This document shows positions 1 to 7,752 of a DNA stretch of 12,090 bases, piece by piece. The position numbers and the translations under genes were made by a program. The notes below the pieces were generated by a model, which saw nothing but the letters and a program-made list of their open reading frames with translations, was not told where the DNA came from and ran no database searches. Within the stretch, counting starts at the first letter, position 1; the number at the start of each line of letters is the position of its first letter. Origin of the DNA: Flammeovirgaceae bacterium (GTDB lineage: Bacteria > Bacteroidota > Bacteroidia > Cytophagales > MED-G16); NCBI GenBank assembly GCA_002702205.1, contig NZYP01000005.1, forward strand, positions 1 to 12,090, written 5' to 3'.

Positions 1-83
1 ATATCAATCTCATCTCTTTCAATAAAAAAAAGTAAAAGATCAAATGGACCTTCAAAAAGTGGTAACTTTATCTCGTAACTCAT
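1..83 (-). CDS. scpA: Segregation and condensation protein A, N-terminal fragment (partial)
   Basis: Reading the minus strand from the ATG at 83-81 gives 27 intact codons before the window ends, beginning MSYEIKLPLFEGPFDLLLFF and continuing IERDEID. The LPLFEGPFDLLL block followed by an acidic IERDEID stretch is the characteristic N-terminus of ScpA, the kleisin subunit that binds Smc together with ScpB and helps condense and segregate the chromosome in the cytoplasm. In the family this region forms the N-terminal helical part that contacts the Smc neck. The rest of the gene lies left of the window. It is divergent from dxs, with 105 bp between the start codons, so both promoters should lie in 84-188. 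The identification rests on a short but very distinctive segment. Confidence 0.85.
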   Translation of the reverse strand, partial: MSYEIKLPLFEGPFDLLLFFIERDEID

Positions 84-167
84 CAGAAATTAAATCTAAA
101 ACGAATATATTTTAAATTATACTTAAAATAAAAATTAATAGATTTATAAACCAAAAAGAAAAAAAAA

Positions 168-181
168 GAGTATAAATACTC
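168..181. promoter_or_regulatory. Perfect inverted repeat just upstream of the dxs start
   Basis: GAGTAT-AA-ATACTC is a perfect 6-bp inverted repeat with a 2-bp centre, ending 7 bases before the dxs ATG, in the scpA/dxs divergent region. It could be an operator half-site pair or a small structure affecting dxs translation. The surrounding 84-188 sequence is very A/T-rich and shows no clear Bacteroidota -33/-7 promoter; the nearest -7-like match is TATATTTT. The function is inferred from position only. Confidence 0.3.
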
Positions 182-188
182 ATAGTTT

Positions 189-2123
189 ATGGACAACAAA
201 ACCTACAAATTTCTTGATAGAATAGACTTACCTAAAGATCTTAGATCTTTTGATAAAAAAGATCTGAAAGGCATATGTGGTGACCTGAGAGAATTTATCA
301 TAAACTCAATATCAGAAAATGGCGGACATTTTGGTGCAAGCCTTGGTGTTGTTGAGTTAACAGTTGCGCTACATTACGTGTATAACACCCCAGACGACTC
401 TATAGTCTGGGACGTAGGTCATCAGGCTTACGGACATAAAATACTGACTGGTAGAAAGAAAAACTTTCACACTAATAGAATCTATAATGGATTATCAGGT
501 TTCCCAAAAATTTCTGAAAGTGTATACGACACCTTTGGAGTTGGTCACTCTTCTACGTCTATTTCTGCTGCCTTGGGAATGGCTATAGCATCAAAATATC
601 AGGGCAAAGAAGACAGACAACACATAGCAGTTATTGGTGATGGAGGCATGACTGGTGGTATCTCATTTGAGGGAATGAATCATGCAGGAGACACAGACAC
701 CAATTTGACTATAATATTAAATGATAATTGCATGTCAATTGACCCTAATGTTGGAGCCTTAAAAAGATACCTCACAGATATATCTACTTCACCTACCTTC
801 AATAACATAAGGAATGATATTTGGAAAGTATTAGGTATGCTGAAAGACTTTGGTGATAATGCTAGAAAAACCGGCAAGACCATTGAAAAAAGTCTCAAAT
901 CATTTGTCTTAGACAACTCAAATCTTTTTGAGGCACTTAACTTGAGATACTTCGGACCGATAGATGGACACGATATTAATCATTTAGTAAAAACACTAGA
1001 ATATCTTAAAAGAATTCCAGGACCAAAAATACTTCACTGTTTAACTAAAAAAGGGAAAGGATATGATTTGGCTGAAAAAGACCAAACCAAATGGCACGCA
1101 ACCGGAAAGTTCGATATTAATTCAGGAGAGAGCTTATCCACAAAGACAAATAAAAAAACACCTCCAAAGTATCAAGATGTTTTTGGAGAATCAATTGTTG
1201 AGCTTGCTGAATTAAACAAAAAAATAATGGGTATAACTCCTGCTATGCCTTCTGGTTCATCTTTAAATATAATGATGAAAAAAATGCCTGATAGGGCTTT
1301 TGACGTTGGTATAGCAGAACAGCACGCAGTTACCCTAAGTGCAGGACTTGCCACAAAAGGGATAGTTCCATTCTGTAATATCTATAGCACATTCATGCAG
1401 AGGGCCTATGACCAGGTGGTACACGACGTATGCATCCAAAATTTACCGGTAATATTTTGTCTAGATAGGGCAGGTGTAGCAGGTGCTGATGGTCCTACTC
1501 ATCACGGAGCATATGATATTGCTTACATGAGGTGCCTACCAAATATGGTTGTCTCAGCCCCCATGAATGAGATAGAACTAAGAAATTTGATGTATACAGC
1601 TCAACATAAAAATAATAGCCCATTCACCATTAGATATCCAAGAGGTAAAGGTGTCTTAAAAAATTGGAGAACAAAATTTGAACTAATTGAGATAGGTAAA
1701 GGTAGGACGATATGTGAAGGTAATGATATTGCGATTCTATCTATAGGGCACATCGGAAACTATGCTACTAAAGCCATTAAAAAACTTAACGAAGAAAATA
1801 TTTATCCCTCACATTACGATATGAGATTTGTAAAACCTCTAGACGAGAAATTACTTCATAAAATACTTAAAAAACATAAACTAATTTTAACTGTAGAGGA
1901 TGGATGTATCATGGGAGGATTCGGTAGTGCTGTCTTAGAGTTTATAAATGATAACAAGTATTCAAATAATGTTCAGAGACTTGGAATACCAGACAAGATC
2001 ATAGAACATGGAACTCAAGATGAATTATATAGAGAATGTAATTACGATGATATCTCTATTTATGACTTCTGCAAGAGAATGCTTAACTCAAAAAATAAAG
2101 ATTACGAGGAGATACTAGTTTAA
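189..2123 (+). CDS. dxs: 1-deoxy-D-xylulose-5-phosphate synthase
   Basis: This thiamine-diphosphate enzyme condenses pyruvate with glyceraldehyde 3-phosphate to make DXP, the first step of the MEP isoprenoid pathway and a precursor for thiamine and pyridoxal; it is cytoplasmic. The 644 residues match the family length. Visible motifs are the substrate/cofactor histidine in HFGASLG (H47), WDVGHQAYGHKILTG (74-88), GVGHSSTS (H120), the TPP/Mg motif GDG at 150-152 with NDN at 178-180, the catalytic glutamate in IAEQHAVT (E377), and the DRAG motif (R427) followed by GADGPTHHG. The order is TPP-binding domain, pyrimidine-binding domain, then a C-terminal transketolase-type domain ending near residue 630. 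The ATG start is supported by the usual ...LDRIDLPKDLRSF opening. No ribosome-binding motif is clear, only an A-rich leader. The stop codon overlaps that of kynU on the other strand by 4 bp. Confidence 0.97.
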   Translation: MDNKTYKFLDRIDLPKDLRSFDKKDLKGICGDLREFIINSISENGGHFGASLGVVELTVALHYVYNTPDDSIVWDVGHQAYGHKILTGRKKNFHTNRIYNGLSGFPKISESVYDTFGVGHSSTSISAALGMAIASKYQGKEDRQHIAVIGDGGMTGGISFEGMNHAGDTDTNLTIILNDNCMSIDPNVGALKRYLTDISTSPTFNNIRNDIWKVLGMLKDFGDNARKTGKTIEKSLKSFVLDNSNLFEALNLRYFGPIDGHDINHLVKTLEYLKRIPGPKILHCLTKKGKGYDLAEKDQTKWHATGKFDINSGESLSTKTNKKTPPKYQDVFGESIVELAELNKKIMGITPAMPSGSSLNIMMKKMPDRAFDVGIAEQHAVTLSAGLATKGIVPFCNIYSTFMQRAYDQVVHDVCIQNLPVIFCLDRAGVAGADGPTHHGAYDIAYMRCLPNMVVSAPMNEIELRNLMYTAQHKNNSPFTIRYPRGKGVLKNWRTKFELIEIGKGRTICEGNDIAILSIGHIGNYATKAIKKLNEENIYPSHYDMRFVKPLDEKLLHKILKKHKLILTVEDGCIMGGFGSAVLEFINDNKYSNNVQRLGIPDKIIEHGTQDELYRECNYDDISIYDFCKRMLNSKNKDYEEILV

Positions 2124-2132
2124 TCGTAAACT
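2117..2132. terminator. Weak hairpin at the dxs/kynU convergent junction
   Basis: AGTTTA-ATCG-TAAACT forms a 6-bp stem with a 4-base loop, and the interleaved stop codons of dxs and kynU (2120-2123) lie in it. The stem has only one G-C pair and neither strand has a proper U-tract after it, so it is at best a weak bidirectional terminator or a 3'-end stabiliser. It is the only structure seen at this junction. Confidence 0.25.
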
Positions 2133-3373
2133 TTAATTAATCTTTCTATCTCTGAAACAAATAAGTATACTTCATAGAAAGAATTGTAGAGAGGGACTGG
2201 AGCAACCCTTATAACATCAGGTTTCCTGTAATCTACTACAAATTTTTTACTTAACTCATTAAAAAAATCTTTTGAATTTTTTTTAAAAAATAGTGAGATT
2301 TGGGAACCTCTATTATTGGTATTTCTTGGAGTTATTATATTAAAAAAATTAGAAAAATTATCTATTGAACTTAACCCATCAAATAAAAAGTCTGACAACA
2401 TCTTAGATTTTTTAAATACATTATCCAGTCCTGCATTAGTAAAAACCACTAAAGATGCTAGATGAATATCCATTAGAATCACAGGTGGATTACTTAAAAC
2501 CCAACCCTCAGCTGAGGGTTCAGGATCGTATTTATCTAGCATATCAAATCTGGAAGATAGTTTGTTACCCCACCAACCCTCAAGCCTAAATAAATCATTT
2601 TTTAAGTGCTTAGAGTTTACATATATTCCTGATATACCTCCTGGGCCTGAGTTTAAATATTTATAACTACACCAACTTGCAAAATCAGCATCATAACTGG
2701 CAAGATTAATAGCCACATTTCCTATCATATGTGCTAAATCTAATCCAAGAGTAATTTTATTCTCCCTACATACTTCAGATATTTTTTTTAAGTCTATAAC
2801 CTGACCACTGTAGTACTGGATACCAGGTAAAAGTACAAGAGATAGAGAATCTTTATTTTTTTTGATCTCAGAAATAATTTTATCTTCATCTATTAAACTG
2901 TCCTCTCCAGGAAGAATAGTTATTAAACTAGATTCATCAAATCCGTGAAACTTTAACTGAGAATTTACCACGTATCTATCTGATGAGAAGGCATTATCCT
3001 CAATTAGAATTTTATGTTTTGATTTAGAAGGCCTATAGAAAGTAGCCATCATCAGGTGTAGGTTCACAGATAAAGAATTCATAATTGCAATTTCATCTTC
3101 AGAGCAACCAAGAAAATTCTTTAATTTATTTTTAATCTTATCTTGAATATCCATCCAAGGATAATCTCCAGCAAAGTGGTTTTCAACAGCTAAATTTTTC
3201 CACTGATCAAGGTGACTGGTTATTTTTTCTTTTACAGAATTGTGTTGAAGTCCTAATGAATTACCACAGAAATATATTCTCTTTCTCTCGTTTTCATTAT
3301 CATATAAAAATTCCTTTTTGAGATGTGATAACTTATCATTATCATCCATTTTTAAAGCATCATCTTTTTTCAT
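2120..3373 (-). CDS. kynU: Kynureninase
   Basis: This PLP-dependent class V aminotransferase-fold enzyme cleaves L-kynurenine or 3-hydroxykynurenine to (3-hydroxy)anthranilate plus alanine in tryptophan catabolism. The 417 residues are of family length. Motifs seen are YFCGNSLGL (34-42), the LDLAHMIGN segment with the Asp that pairs with the PLP pyridine nitrogen (D212), the Schiff-base lysine in WCSYKYLNSGPGG (K238), LEGWWGN, and EGWVLSNPPV. The first ATG is preferred because residues 6-14 (ALKMDDNDK) align with the usual N-terminal segment of the family; the next ATG (codon 9) would give a slightly shorter protein and a 57-bp rather than 33-bp gap to the divergent SDR gene. No kynurenine monooxygenase or 3-hydroxyanthranilate dioxygenase gene is in the window. 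The 3' end overlaps dxs by 4 bp. Confidence 0.95.
   Translation of the reverse strand: MKKDDALKMDDNDKLSHLKKEFLYDNENERKRIYFCGNSLGLQHNSVKEKITSHLDQWKNLAVENHFAGDYPWMDIQDKIKNKLKNFLGCSEDEIAIMNSLSVNLHLMMATFYRPSKSKHKILIEDNAFSSDRYVVNSQLKFHGFDESSLITILPGEDSLIDEDKIISEIKKNKDSLSLVLLPGIQYYSGQVIDLKKISEVCRENKITLGLDLAHMIGNVAINLASYDADFASWCSYKYLNSGPGGISGIYVNSKHLKNDLFRLEGWWGNKLSSRFDMLDKYDPEPSAEGWVLSNPPVILMDIHLASLVVFTNAGLDNVFKKSKMLSDFLFDGLSSIDNFSNFFNIITPRNTNNRGSQISLFFKKNSKDFFNELSKKFVVDYRKPDVIRVAPVPLYNSFYEVYLFVSEIERLIKVYD
2503..2520. repeat. Perfect 18-bp palindrome inside kynU
   Basis: AACCCTCAGCTGAGGGTT is a perfect 18-bp palindrome and is GC-rich against very AT-rich surroundings. It lies in the kynU codons for the conserved EPSAEGW segment, so it may be a by-product of protein conservation. 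No second copy was noticed in the window, and no function can be assigned. Confidence 0.5.
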
Positions 3374-3406
3374 ATATTGAATATAATTAATAACTAAAAA
3401 ATAATC

Positions 3407-4198
3407 ATGGATCTTTCCCTAAAAGGTATGAGAGCATTAGTTTGTGGTAGCTCACAAGGTATCGGAAAAGAAATTGCTATAGGGCTATCAAAAGAGGGAG
3501 TAGAAGTTATTCTGATGGCTAGAAGTGAAGAGAATTTAAAAAAAGTTATAAATCAACTTTCTACTAATAATAATCAAAATCACCAATACATTATTGCCAA
3601 TTTTGAAGATGACAATGACCTTAATGAAAAAATTAAGAACTTCGGCGAGACTCATGATAAAAACTTTGACATATTGATTAATAACACAGGTGGTCCTCCA
3701 CCGGGAAAAATTATTAACGCTGAAGTAGGTGATTTTGAAAAATATATGAAGATGCATCTACATTGCAGTCATTTATTAACAAAATACTGCCTAAATAATA
3801 TGAAGGATAATGGCTATGGGAGAATTATTAACATAATTTCAATATCTGTTAAATCACCTATTGATAATTTAGGTGTTTCAAATACTGTAAGGTGGGCAGT
3901 AGCAAGCTGGGCTAAGACATTATCAAATGAGGTTGCCGAATATGGAATTACAGTCAACAATGTTTTACCTGGTTTTACGATGACAGAGAGGTTAGAAAAT
4001 CTAATTAATAATAACGCAAGAACCCAGAAAGTAGAACCTGAGAAGATAGAAGATGATTATAAAAATATTATACCATCAAAAAGATTTGGAAAACCTGAGG
4101 AGATAGCATCTTTGGTTACATTTTTAAGCAGTAAAAAAGCGGGATATATCAATGGTATAAACATACCAGTAGATGGAGGTTTTCTATCAAATTTATAG
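3407..4198 (+). CDS. SDR-family protein (BKR-like, atypical active site), probably linked to kynurenine breakdown
   Basis: This is a 263-residue Rossmann-fold short-chain dehydrogenase/reductase relative. The dinucleotide loop is GSSQGIG (14-20) rather than the usual TGxxxGIG. The NNAG position reads NNTGGPPPG (92-100). Strand 5 with the active-site serine is IINIISIS (140-147), and the C-terminus carries NNVLPGFT and the usual YINGINIPVDGG end. Thirteen residues after S145, where the classical catalytic YxxxK should sit, the sequence is SNTVR (158-162), so Tyr is replaced by Ser and Lys by Arg. This fits the 'BKR-like' SDR subgroup, known for an imperfect cofactor motif and tetrad. From memory, closely similar proteins are encoded with kynurenine-pathway genes in Flavobacteriia, and here the gene is divergent from kynU by 33 bp. 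A catalytic reaction is not established; general annotation as 3-oxoacyl-ACP reductase (FabG) would be misleading. Confidence 0.85.
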   Translation: MDLSLKGMRALVCGSSQGIGKEIAIGLSKEGVEVILMARSEENLKKVINQLSTNNNQNHQYIIANFEDDNDLNEKIKNFGETHDKNFDILINNTGGPPPGKIINAEVGDFEKYMKMHLHCSHLLTKYCLNNMKDNGYGRIINIISISVKSPIDNLGVSNTVRWAVASWAKTLSNEVAEYGITVNNVLPGFTMTERLENLINNNARTQKVEPEKIEDDYKNIIPSKRFGKPEEIASLVTFLSSKKAGYINGINIPVDGGFLSNL

Positions 4199-4248
4199 AA
4201 AACAAATAACTAGGAAATTATTTTTTTCTAATAAGATATAATTAGCTT

Positions 4249-5382
4249 ATGAACCATCAGTCAGAAAAATTATCAAGAGAAAATATTATAATAGATGGGC
4301 ACATAGACCTACCCTTTAGATTATATAAAAAAAATCTCTTATTTGAAAAAAAAATTGAATTAGATAAAGAAACCTCTGGTAATTTTGATATTCCTAAAGC
4401 TGTAAGAGGGGGATTAAATTGTCCTTTTATGTCAATATATATACCTTCTGATAAAAACTTTGATGAAGCTTTTGTTCTGGCTGATAACCTGATAGATCTT
4501 GTCGATAATGTTATCAAATCAAATCAGAAAAACTTATCACATGCTAGTGGGCCCTCTGATGTAGAAAAAAATTTTTTTGAAAACAAGATATCCTTACCAA
4601 TGGGAATGGAGAATGGGTCTGCGTTAGGAAAAGATATAAATAATATTAAATATTTTTTTAGTAGAGGGATAAGGTACTTAACCTTAACTCACGCAAAAGA
4701 TAATCAGATATGTGACTCCTCTTACGACTCAAAAAGAACTTGGAATGGTTTAAGTGATTTTGGTGTTGAGGTTATAAAAGAAATGAATAAAATTGGAATG
4801 ATGGTCGATGTTTCTCATATTTCTGATAAAACATTTTATGACGTTCTAAAGATTTCAAGAAAACCATTAGTAGCAACCCATTCATCTCCTAGAAAGTTTA
4901 CTCCAAGTTTTGAAAGAAATATGAGTGATGAGATGATTATAGATCTGGCTGAAAACGGTGGAATAATTATGATAAATTTTGGCTCTTCATTTGTTAACCA
5001 GAGATCAAATAAAATTTTCTCAGAAATTGAAAAAAAAGTTAAAGGCTATAAAACAAAAAAAAATATAAAAAATGATCACGAAGAATTAGAGAGATATAAA
5101 AATGAATTAATCAATGAAATGAATCCCTTTGCAAAAATAGAGGATGTAGTAAAAACAATTGACCATGTTTATAAGCTAGTTGGAATTGATCATATTGGCT
5201 TTGGTTCAGATTTTGATGGGTTAGGTAATTCTCTTCCAGAGGGATTAAAAGATGTTTCCATGTACCCTAATATTATTGAGAGGCTTCTTAAGAAAAACTA
5301 TTCAGAAGAGGATATCAAAAAAATATGTTATAAAAACTTATTCAGAGTGTGGAATGCTAACCTCCAAAATCATCAAACCTAA
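4249..5382 (+). CDS. Membrane dipeptidase family (peptidase M19) metallopeptidase
   Basis: This protein of 377 residues is a renal-dipeptidase-type binuclear zinc hydrolase, a family that cleaves dipeptides and in some members D-amino-acid-containing or beta-lactam substrates. The expected metal ligands are all present in order: HxD near the N-terminus (H18, D20 in [10 protein letters not shown]), the bridging glutamate in MGMENG (E121), histidines in DVSHIS (H190) and VATHSS (H211), and the aspartate in GFGSDFDG (D321). A charged, lysine/glutamate-rich insert at about 256-297 is typical of Bacteroidota members. No signal peptide or lipobox is visible at the chosen ATG, so the protein looks cytoplasmic although many homologues are exported. 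It follows the SDR gene by 50 bp on the same strand and could be co-transcribed. Its last 26 bp overlap the end of nqrF. The natural substrate cannot be read from sequence. Confidence 0.93.
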   Translation: MNHQSEKLSRENIIIDGHIDLPFRLYKKNLLFEKKIELDKETSGNFDIPKAVRGGLNCPFMSIYIPSDKNFDEAFVLADNLIDLVDNVIKSNQKNLSHASGPSDVEKNFFENKISLPMGMENGSALGKDINNIKYFFSRGIRYLTLTHAKDNQICDSSYDSKRTWNGLSDFGVEVIKEMNKIGMMVDVSHISDKTFYDVLKISRKPLVATHSSPRKFTPSFERNMSDEMIIDLAENGGIIMINFGSSFVNQRSNKIFSEIEKKVKGYKTKKNIKNDHEELERYKNELINEMNPFAKIEDVVKTIDHVYKLVGIDHIGFGSDFDGLGNSLPEGLKDVSMYPNIIERLLKKNYSEEDIKKICYKNLFRVWNANLQNHQT

Positions 5383-6658
5383 TATTTTCCTCCGGCACTC
5401 CCATGTCATCTAACATTTTTAGAACTGCCTGATTCATCAGAGGAGGTCCACACAGATAATATTCAACATCTTCCGGCTCCTCATGTTTGCTTAAATAATT
5501 ATCATAGAGTACCTGGTGGATAAAACCTACGTAACCGTCTTTTTTATCTTCAAGTTTTTCTTTTATACTCCAGTTATCTTCTGGGAGAGGCTCTGATAAT
5601 CCGACAAAAAAGTTAAAGTTTTTAAAATCCTTCTCAATTTTTTTAAAATGATCCATGTAAAAGAGTTCTTTCTTAGACCTTCCGCCATACCAGTAAGAAA
5701 CTTTTCTATTTGTTTTTTGAGTATGAAATAAGTGGAAAATATGAGATCGAAGTGGAGCCATTCCAGCACCTCCACCAATGTAAATCATTTCTCTTTGTGT
5801 TTCGTTGATGTGGAATTCTCCGTAAGGACCAGATATAAAAATTTTATCTCCTGGTTTTCTAGAGAAAACGTATGACGAGCAGATACCAGGATTAATGTCC
5901 ATCCAATTATTATTTACCCTATCCCATGGAGGAGTTGCTATCCTAATATTTAACATAATAATATTTCCCTCTGCAGGATGGTTAGCCATAGAGTATGCTC
6001 TAAAAATTGGCTCATCATTTTTCATTTTAAGTGGCCAAAGATTGAATTTATCCCAGTCGCTCTGAAATACATCTTCCTTATGACCGAGATCTGGATGTGG
6101 AGTAATATCCATAGTCTTGAAATCTACATCTATCTCAGGAACATCTATTTGAATATATCCTCCAGACTCAAAATCTAGTGTCTCGCCTGGTGGTAATTTA
6201 ACTACAAACTCCTTTATAAAAGTTGACACATTATAATTCGACACCACCTCACACTCCCATTTTTTGATTCCAAATATCTCCTCAGGAATCTCTATCTCCA
6301 TGTCCTGTTTTACTTTAACCTGACATGATAACCTGACATTGTTAGTTTTCTCAAGTCTAGATAAATGCCCCACTTCTGTAGGTAATACATCGCCTCCACC
6401 CTCAGATACAGTACACTTGCACATTGCACAAGTTCCCCCTCCTCCACATGCAGAAGGCAAAAACATTTTCTGTGTTGCTAAGGTTGATAATAGTGTAGAC
6501 CCAGCAGGAGCAATTAATGGGTTCTCAGAATCTCCATTAACAACTATGCTTACATCCCCCGATTGAACCAATTTTGATTGAGCAAAAAGAAGAATAAAAA
6601 CGAGCATTAGTATAACTAATGAAAATGCTATTACGGAAGTTATTACTGTCAGAGACAC
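5357..6658 (-). CDS. nqrF: Na+-translocating NADH:quinone reductase subunit F
   Basis: NqrF is the NADH-oxidising input subunit of the six-subunit Na+-NQR complex in the inner membrane. The 433 residues show one N-terminal membrane helix (about 3-26), a ferredoxin-type 2Fe-2S domain with ligands C71, C77 and C80 ([11 protein letters not shown]) and C112, an FAD-binding motif RAYSMAN (220-226), and an NADH-binding domain with [11 protein letters not shown] (295-305) and CGPP (403-406), ending in RFDDFGG as is usual for the family. The start codon is GTG; it is preceded immediately by an in-frame TAA, so no upstream start exists, and starting later would cut into the membrane helix. The gene is separated from any nqrA-E: its upstream neighbour on this strand is accD, 63 bp away. 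Its TAG stop lies inside the dipeptidase gene. Confidence 0.96.
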   Translation of the reverse strand: MSLTVITSVIAFSLVILMLVFILLFAQSKLVQSGDVSIVVNGDSENPLIAPAGSTLLSTLATQKMFLPSACGGGGTCAMCKCTVSEGGGDVLPTEVGHLSRLEKTNNVRLSCQVKVKQDMEIEIPEEIFGIKKWECEVVSNYNVSTFIKEFVVKLPPGETLDFESGGYIQIDVPEIDVDFKTMDITPHPDLGHKEDVFQSDWDKFNLWPLKMKNDEPIFRAYSMANHPAEGNIIMLNIRIATPPWDRVNNNWMDINPGICSSYVFSRKPGDKIFISGPYGEFHINETQREMIYIGGGAGMAPLRSHIFHLFHTQKTNRKVSYWYGGRSKKELFYMDHFKKIEKDFKNFNFFVGLSEPLPEDNWSIKEKLEDKKDGYVGFIHQVLYDNYLSKHEEPEDVEYYLCGPPLMNQAVLKMLDDMGVPEENIRFDDFGG

Positions 6659-6679
6659 TTATATCTATTTATTTTTTGA

Positions 6680-6687
6680 CAAATATA
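6680..6687 (-). promoter_or_regulatory. Candidate Bacteroidota -7 element for nqrF
   Basis: On the minus strand these bases read TATATTTG, an exact match to the Bacteroidota housekeeping -7 consensus TAnnTTTG. It would give a 5' leader of roughly 15-20 bases before the GTG start of nqrF. No good -33 TTG element is seen at the expected distance, and an 8-base AT-rich match can occur by chance, so support is moderate to low. If it is real, nqrF is transcribed at least partly on its own. Confidence 0.4.
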
Positions 6688-6721
6688 TAATAGAAAAAAA
6701 TCATTTTTATAAAAAATAATT

Positions 6722-7564
6722 TTAGTTTTTTAGTAGTGCTAAAAGTTTTGAAATTTTTGTTTTTAAATCCCTTCTATCAACTATAAAATCTATAAATCCA
6801 TGTTCAATTAAAAACTCTGATCTTTGGAAACCTTTTGGCAAATTTGATCCTATTGTCTCTTTAATTACTCTTGGTCCAGCAAATCCAATTAATGCCCCTG
6901 GCTCAGCAATATTAAAATCTCCCAACATAGCAAAAGATGCTGAAACACCACCAGTAGTTGGGTCTGTTAATAAAGAAATGTAAGGAATTTTATTTTTATC
7001 TAATAGAGAAAGTTTGGCCGAGGTCTTTGCCATTTGCATTAGGGAATATGTAGACTCCATCATTCTTGCACCACCTGATTTTGAAATTATCATAAGAGGA
7101 ACTTTCTTCTTAAGAGATAAGTCAATTGCTCTAGAAATTTTTTCTCCAACAACAGAACCCATTGACCCACCAATAAATGAGAAATCCATACATGATATAA
7201 TTAAGTCGTAGCCATTAACCTTACCTTTAGCAGTCCTAATTGCGTCATTTAAACCTGTTGCCTTAATGGTTTTTTTTACTCGGTCCTTATAAGATTTTGT
7301 ATCTACAAACTTCAGCGGATCTTCTGACAAAATATCTGCGTCATACTCTTGGAAAGATTTGTTATCAAATAATATCTCAAAGTATTCTTTTGAACCTATT
7401 CTAACATGGTAATCATCTTCTGGGCAGACATAAGAATTATTTTTTAGCTCCCTAATATGAACTATAGATCCTCCAGGAGTCTTATACCACATACCGTCAG
7501 GTAGTTCTTTCTTCTGCGAAGTAGGAGTATTTATATTTTTATCCTTCCTGTTAAACCATTTCAT
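6722..7564 (-). CDS. accD: Acetyl-CoA carboxylase carboxyltransferase, beta subunit
   Basis: AccD with AccA forms the carboxyltransferase that moves the carboxyl group from biotin-BCCP to acetyl-CoA, giving malonyl-CoA for fatty-acid synthesis in the cytoplasm. The 280 residues show the crotonase-like core: SGGARMME (163-170), [16 protein letters not shown] (201-216), and GFAGPRV (227-233) followed by the usual EGFxxSEFLxEHGxxDFI-type end. The N-terminal four-cysteine zinc ribbon of most bacteria is degenerate: the first CxxC position reads TPGG (29-32) and the second CPED (47-50), leaving one cysteine (C47). Loss of this finger is a known feature of flavobacterial AccD, in which position 47 is often not Cys either. 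The gene starts 9 bp after the upstream small gene's stop, which indicates an operon with carB. Confidence 0.96.
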   Translation of the reverse strand: MKWFNRKDKNINTPTSQKKELPDGMWYKTPGGSIVHIRELKNNSYVCPEDDYHVRIGSKEYFEILFDNKSFQEYDADILSEDPLKFVDTKSYKDRVKKTIKATGLNDAIRTAKGKVNGYDLIISCMDFSFIGGSMGSVVGEKISRAIDLSLKKKVPLMIISKSGGARMMESTYSLMQMAKTSAKLSLLDKNKIPYISLLTDPTTGGVSASFAMLGDFNIAEPGALIGFAGPRVIKETIGSNLPKGFQRSEFLIEHGFIDFIVDRRDLKTKISKLLALLKN

Positions 7565-7573
7565 AACTTAAAT

Positions 7574-7750
7574 TTAATCAAGTTCTTCATAATCGACATA
7601 CTCTCCCTCTTTATCGAGAATACTATCATTCTTCTTTTTAGAAGAATTAAAATTTTTATAAGAGTTCTTGATAACTTTCTTTAAGAAGAAAGTGGATAAT
7701 TTATAACACACATATATTATCAGGAATATTATTAATAAAAATTTGAACAT
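7574..7750 (-). CDS. Small single-pass membrane protein of 58 residues, function unknown
   Basis: The ATG at 7750-7748 opens a 58-codon frame ending in TAA at 7574. The product begins MFKFLLIIFLIIYVCYKLST, a strong hydrophobic helix (about 2-18), followed by a Lys/Asn/Ser-rich linker and an acidic tail, EGEYVDYEELD. This plan (N-terminal membrane helix, basic middle, terminal VDYEE-type motif) resembles small Bacteroidota proteins of the DUF4834 type, but I offer that only tentatively. The packing is strong evidence that it is a real gene: 2 bp separate its start from the carB stop and 9 bp separate its stop from the accD start. The basic segment after the helix predicts a cytoplasmic tail. 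No enzymatic motif is seen. Confidence 0.75.
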   Translation of the reverse strand: MFKFLLIIFLIIYVCYKLSTFFLKKVIKNSYKNFNSSKKKNDSILDKEGEYVDYEELD

Positions 7751-7752
7751 AA

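Noticed and set aside
680..916. Antisense open frames within dxs, nqrF, accD, carB and odhB (for example 680-916 minus and 6339-6566 plus).
   Set aside because: They lie wholly inside well-supported genes, have no recognisable motifs, and are expected as shadows of the coding strand.
3407..4198. Annotating the SDR gene as fabG.
   Set aside because: The catalytic Tyr and Lys are replaced and the gene context is kynU, not fatty-acid genes.
4237..4242. TATAAT just upstream of the dipeptidase start as a -10 box.
   Set aside because: Bacteroidota housekeeping promoters use TAnnTTTG, there is no -35, and the position would give no leader.
6703..6717. Possible terminator between accD and nqrF (ATTTTT/AAAAAT stem followed by a T-run on the minus strand).
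   Set aside because: The stem is A/T only and could arise from base composition alone; it is not strong enough to call.
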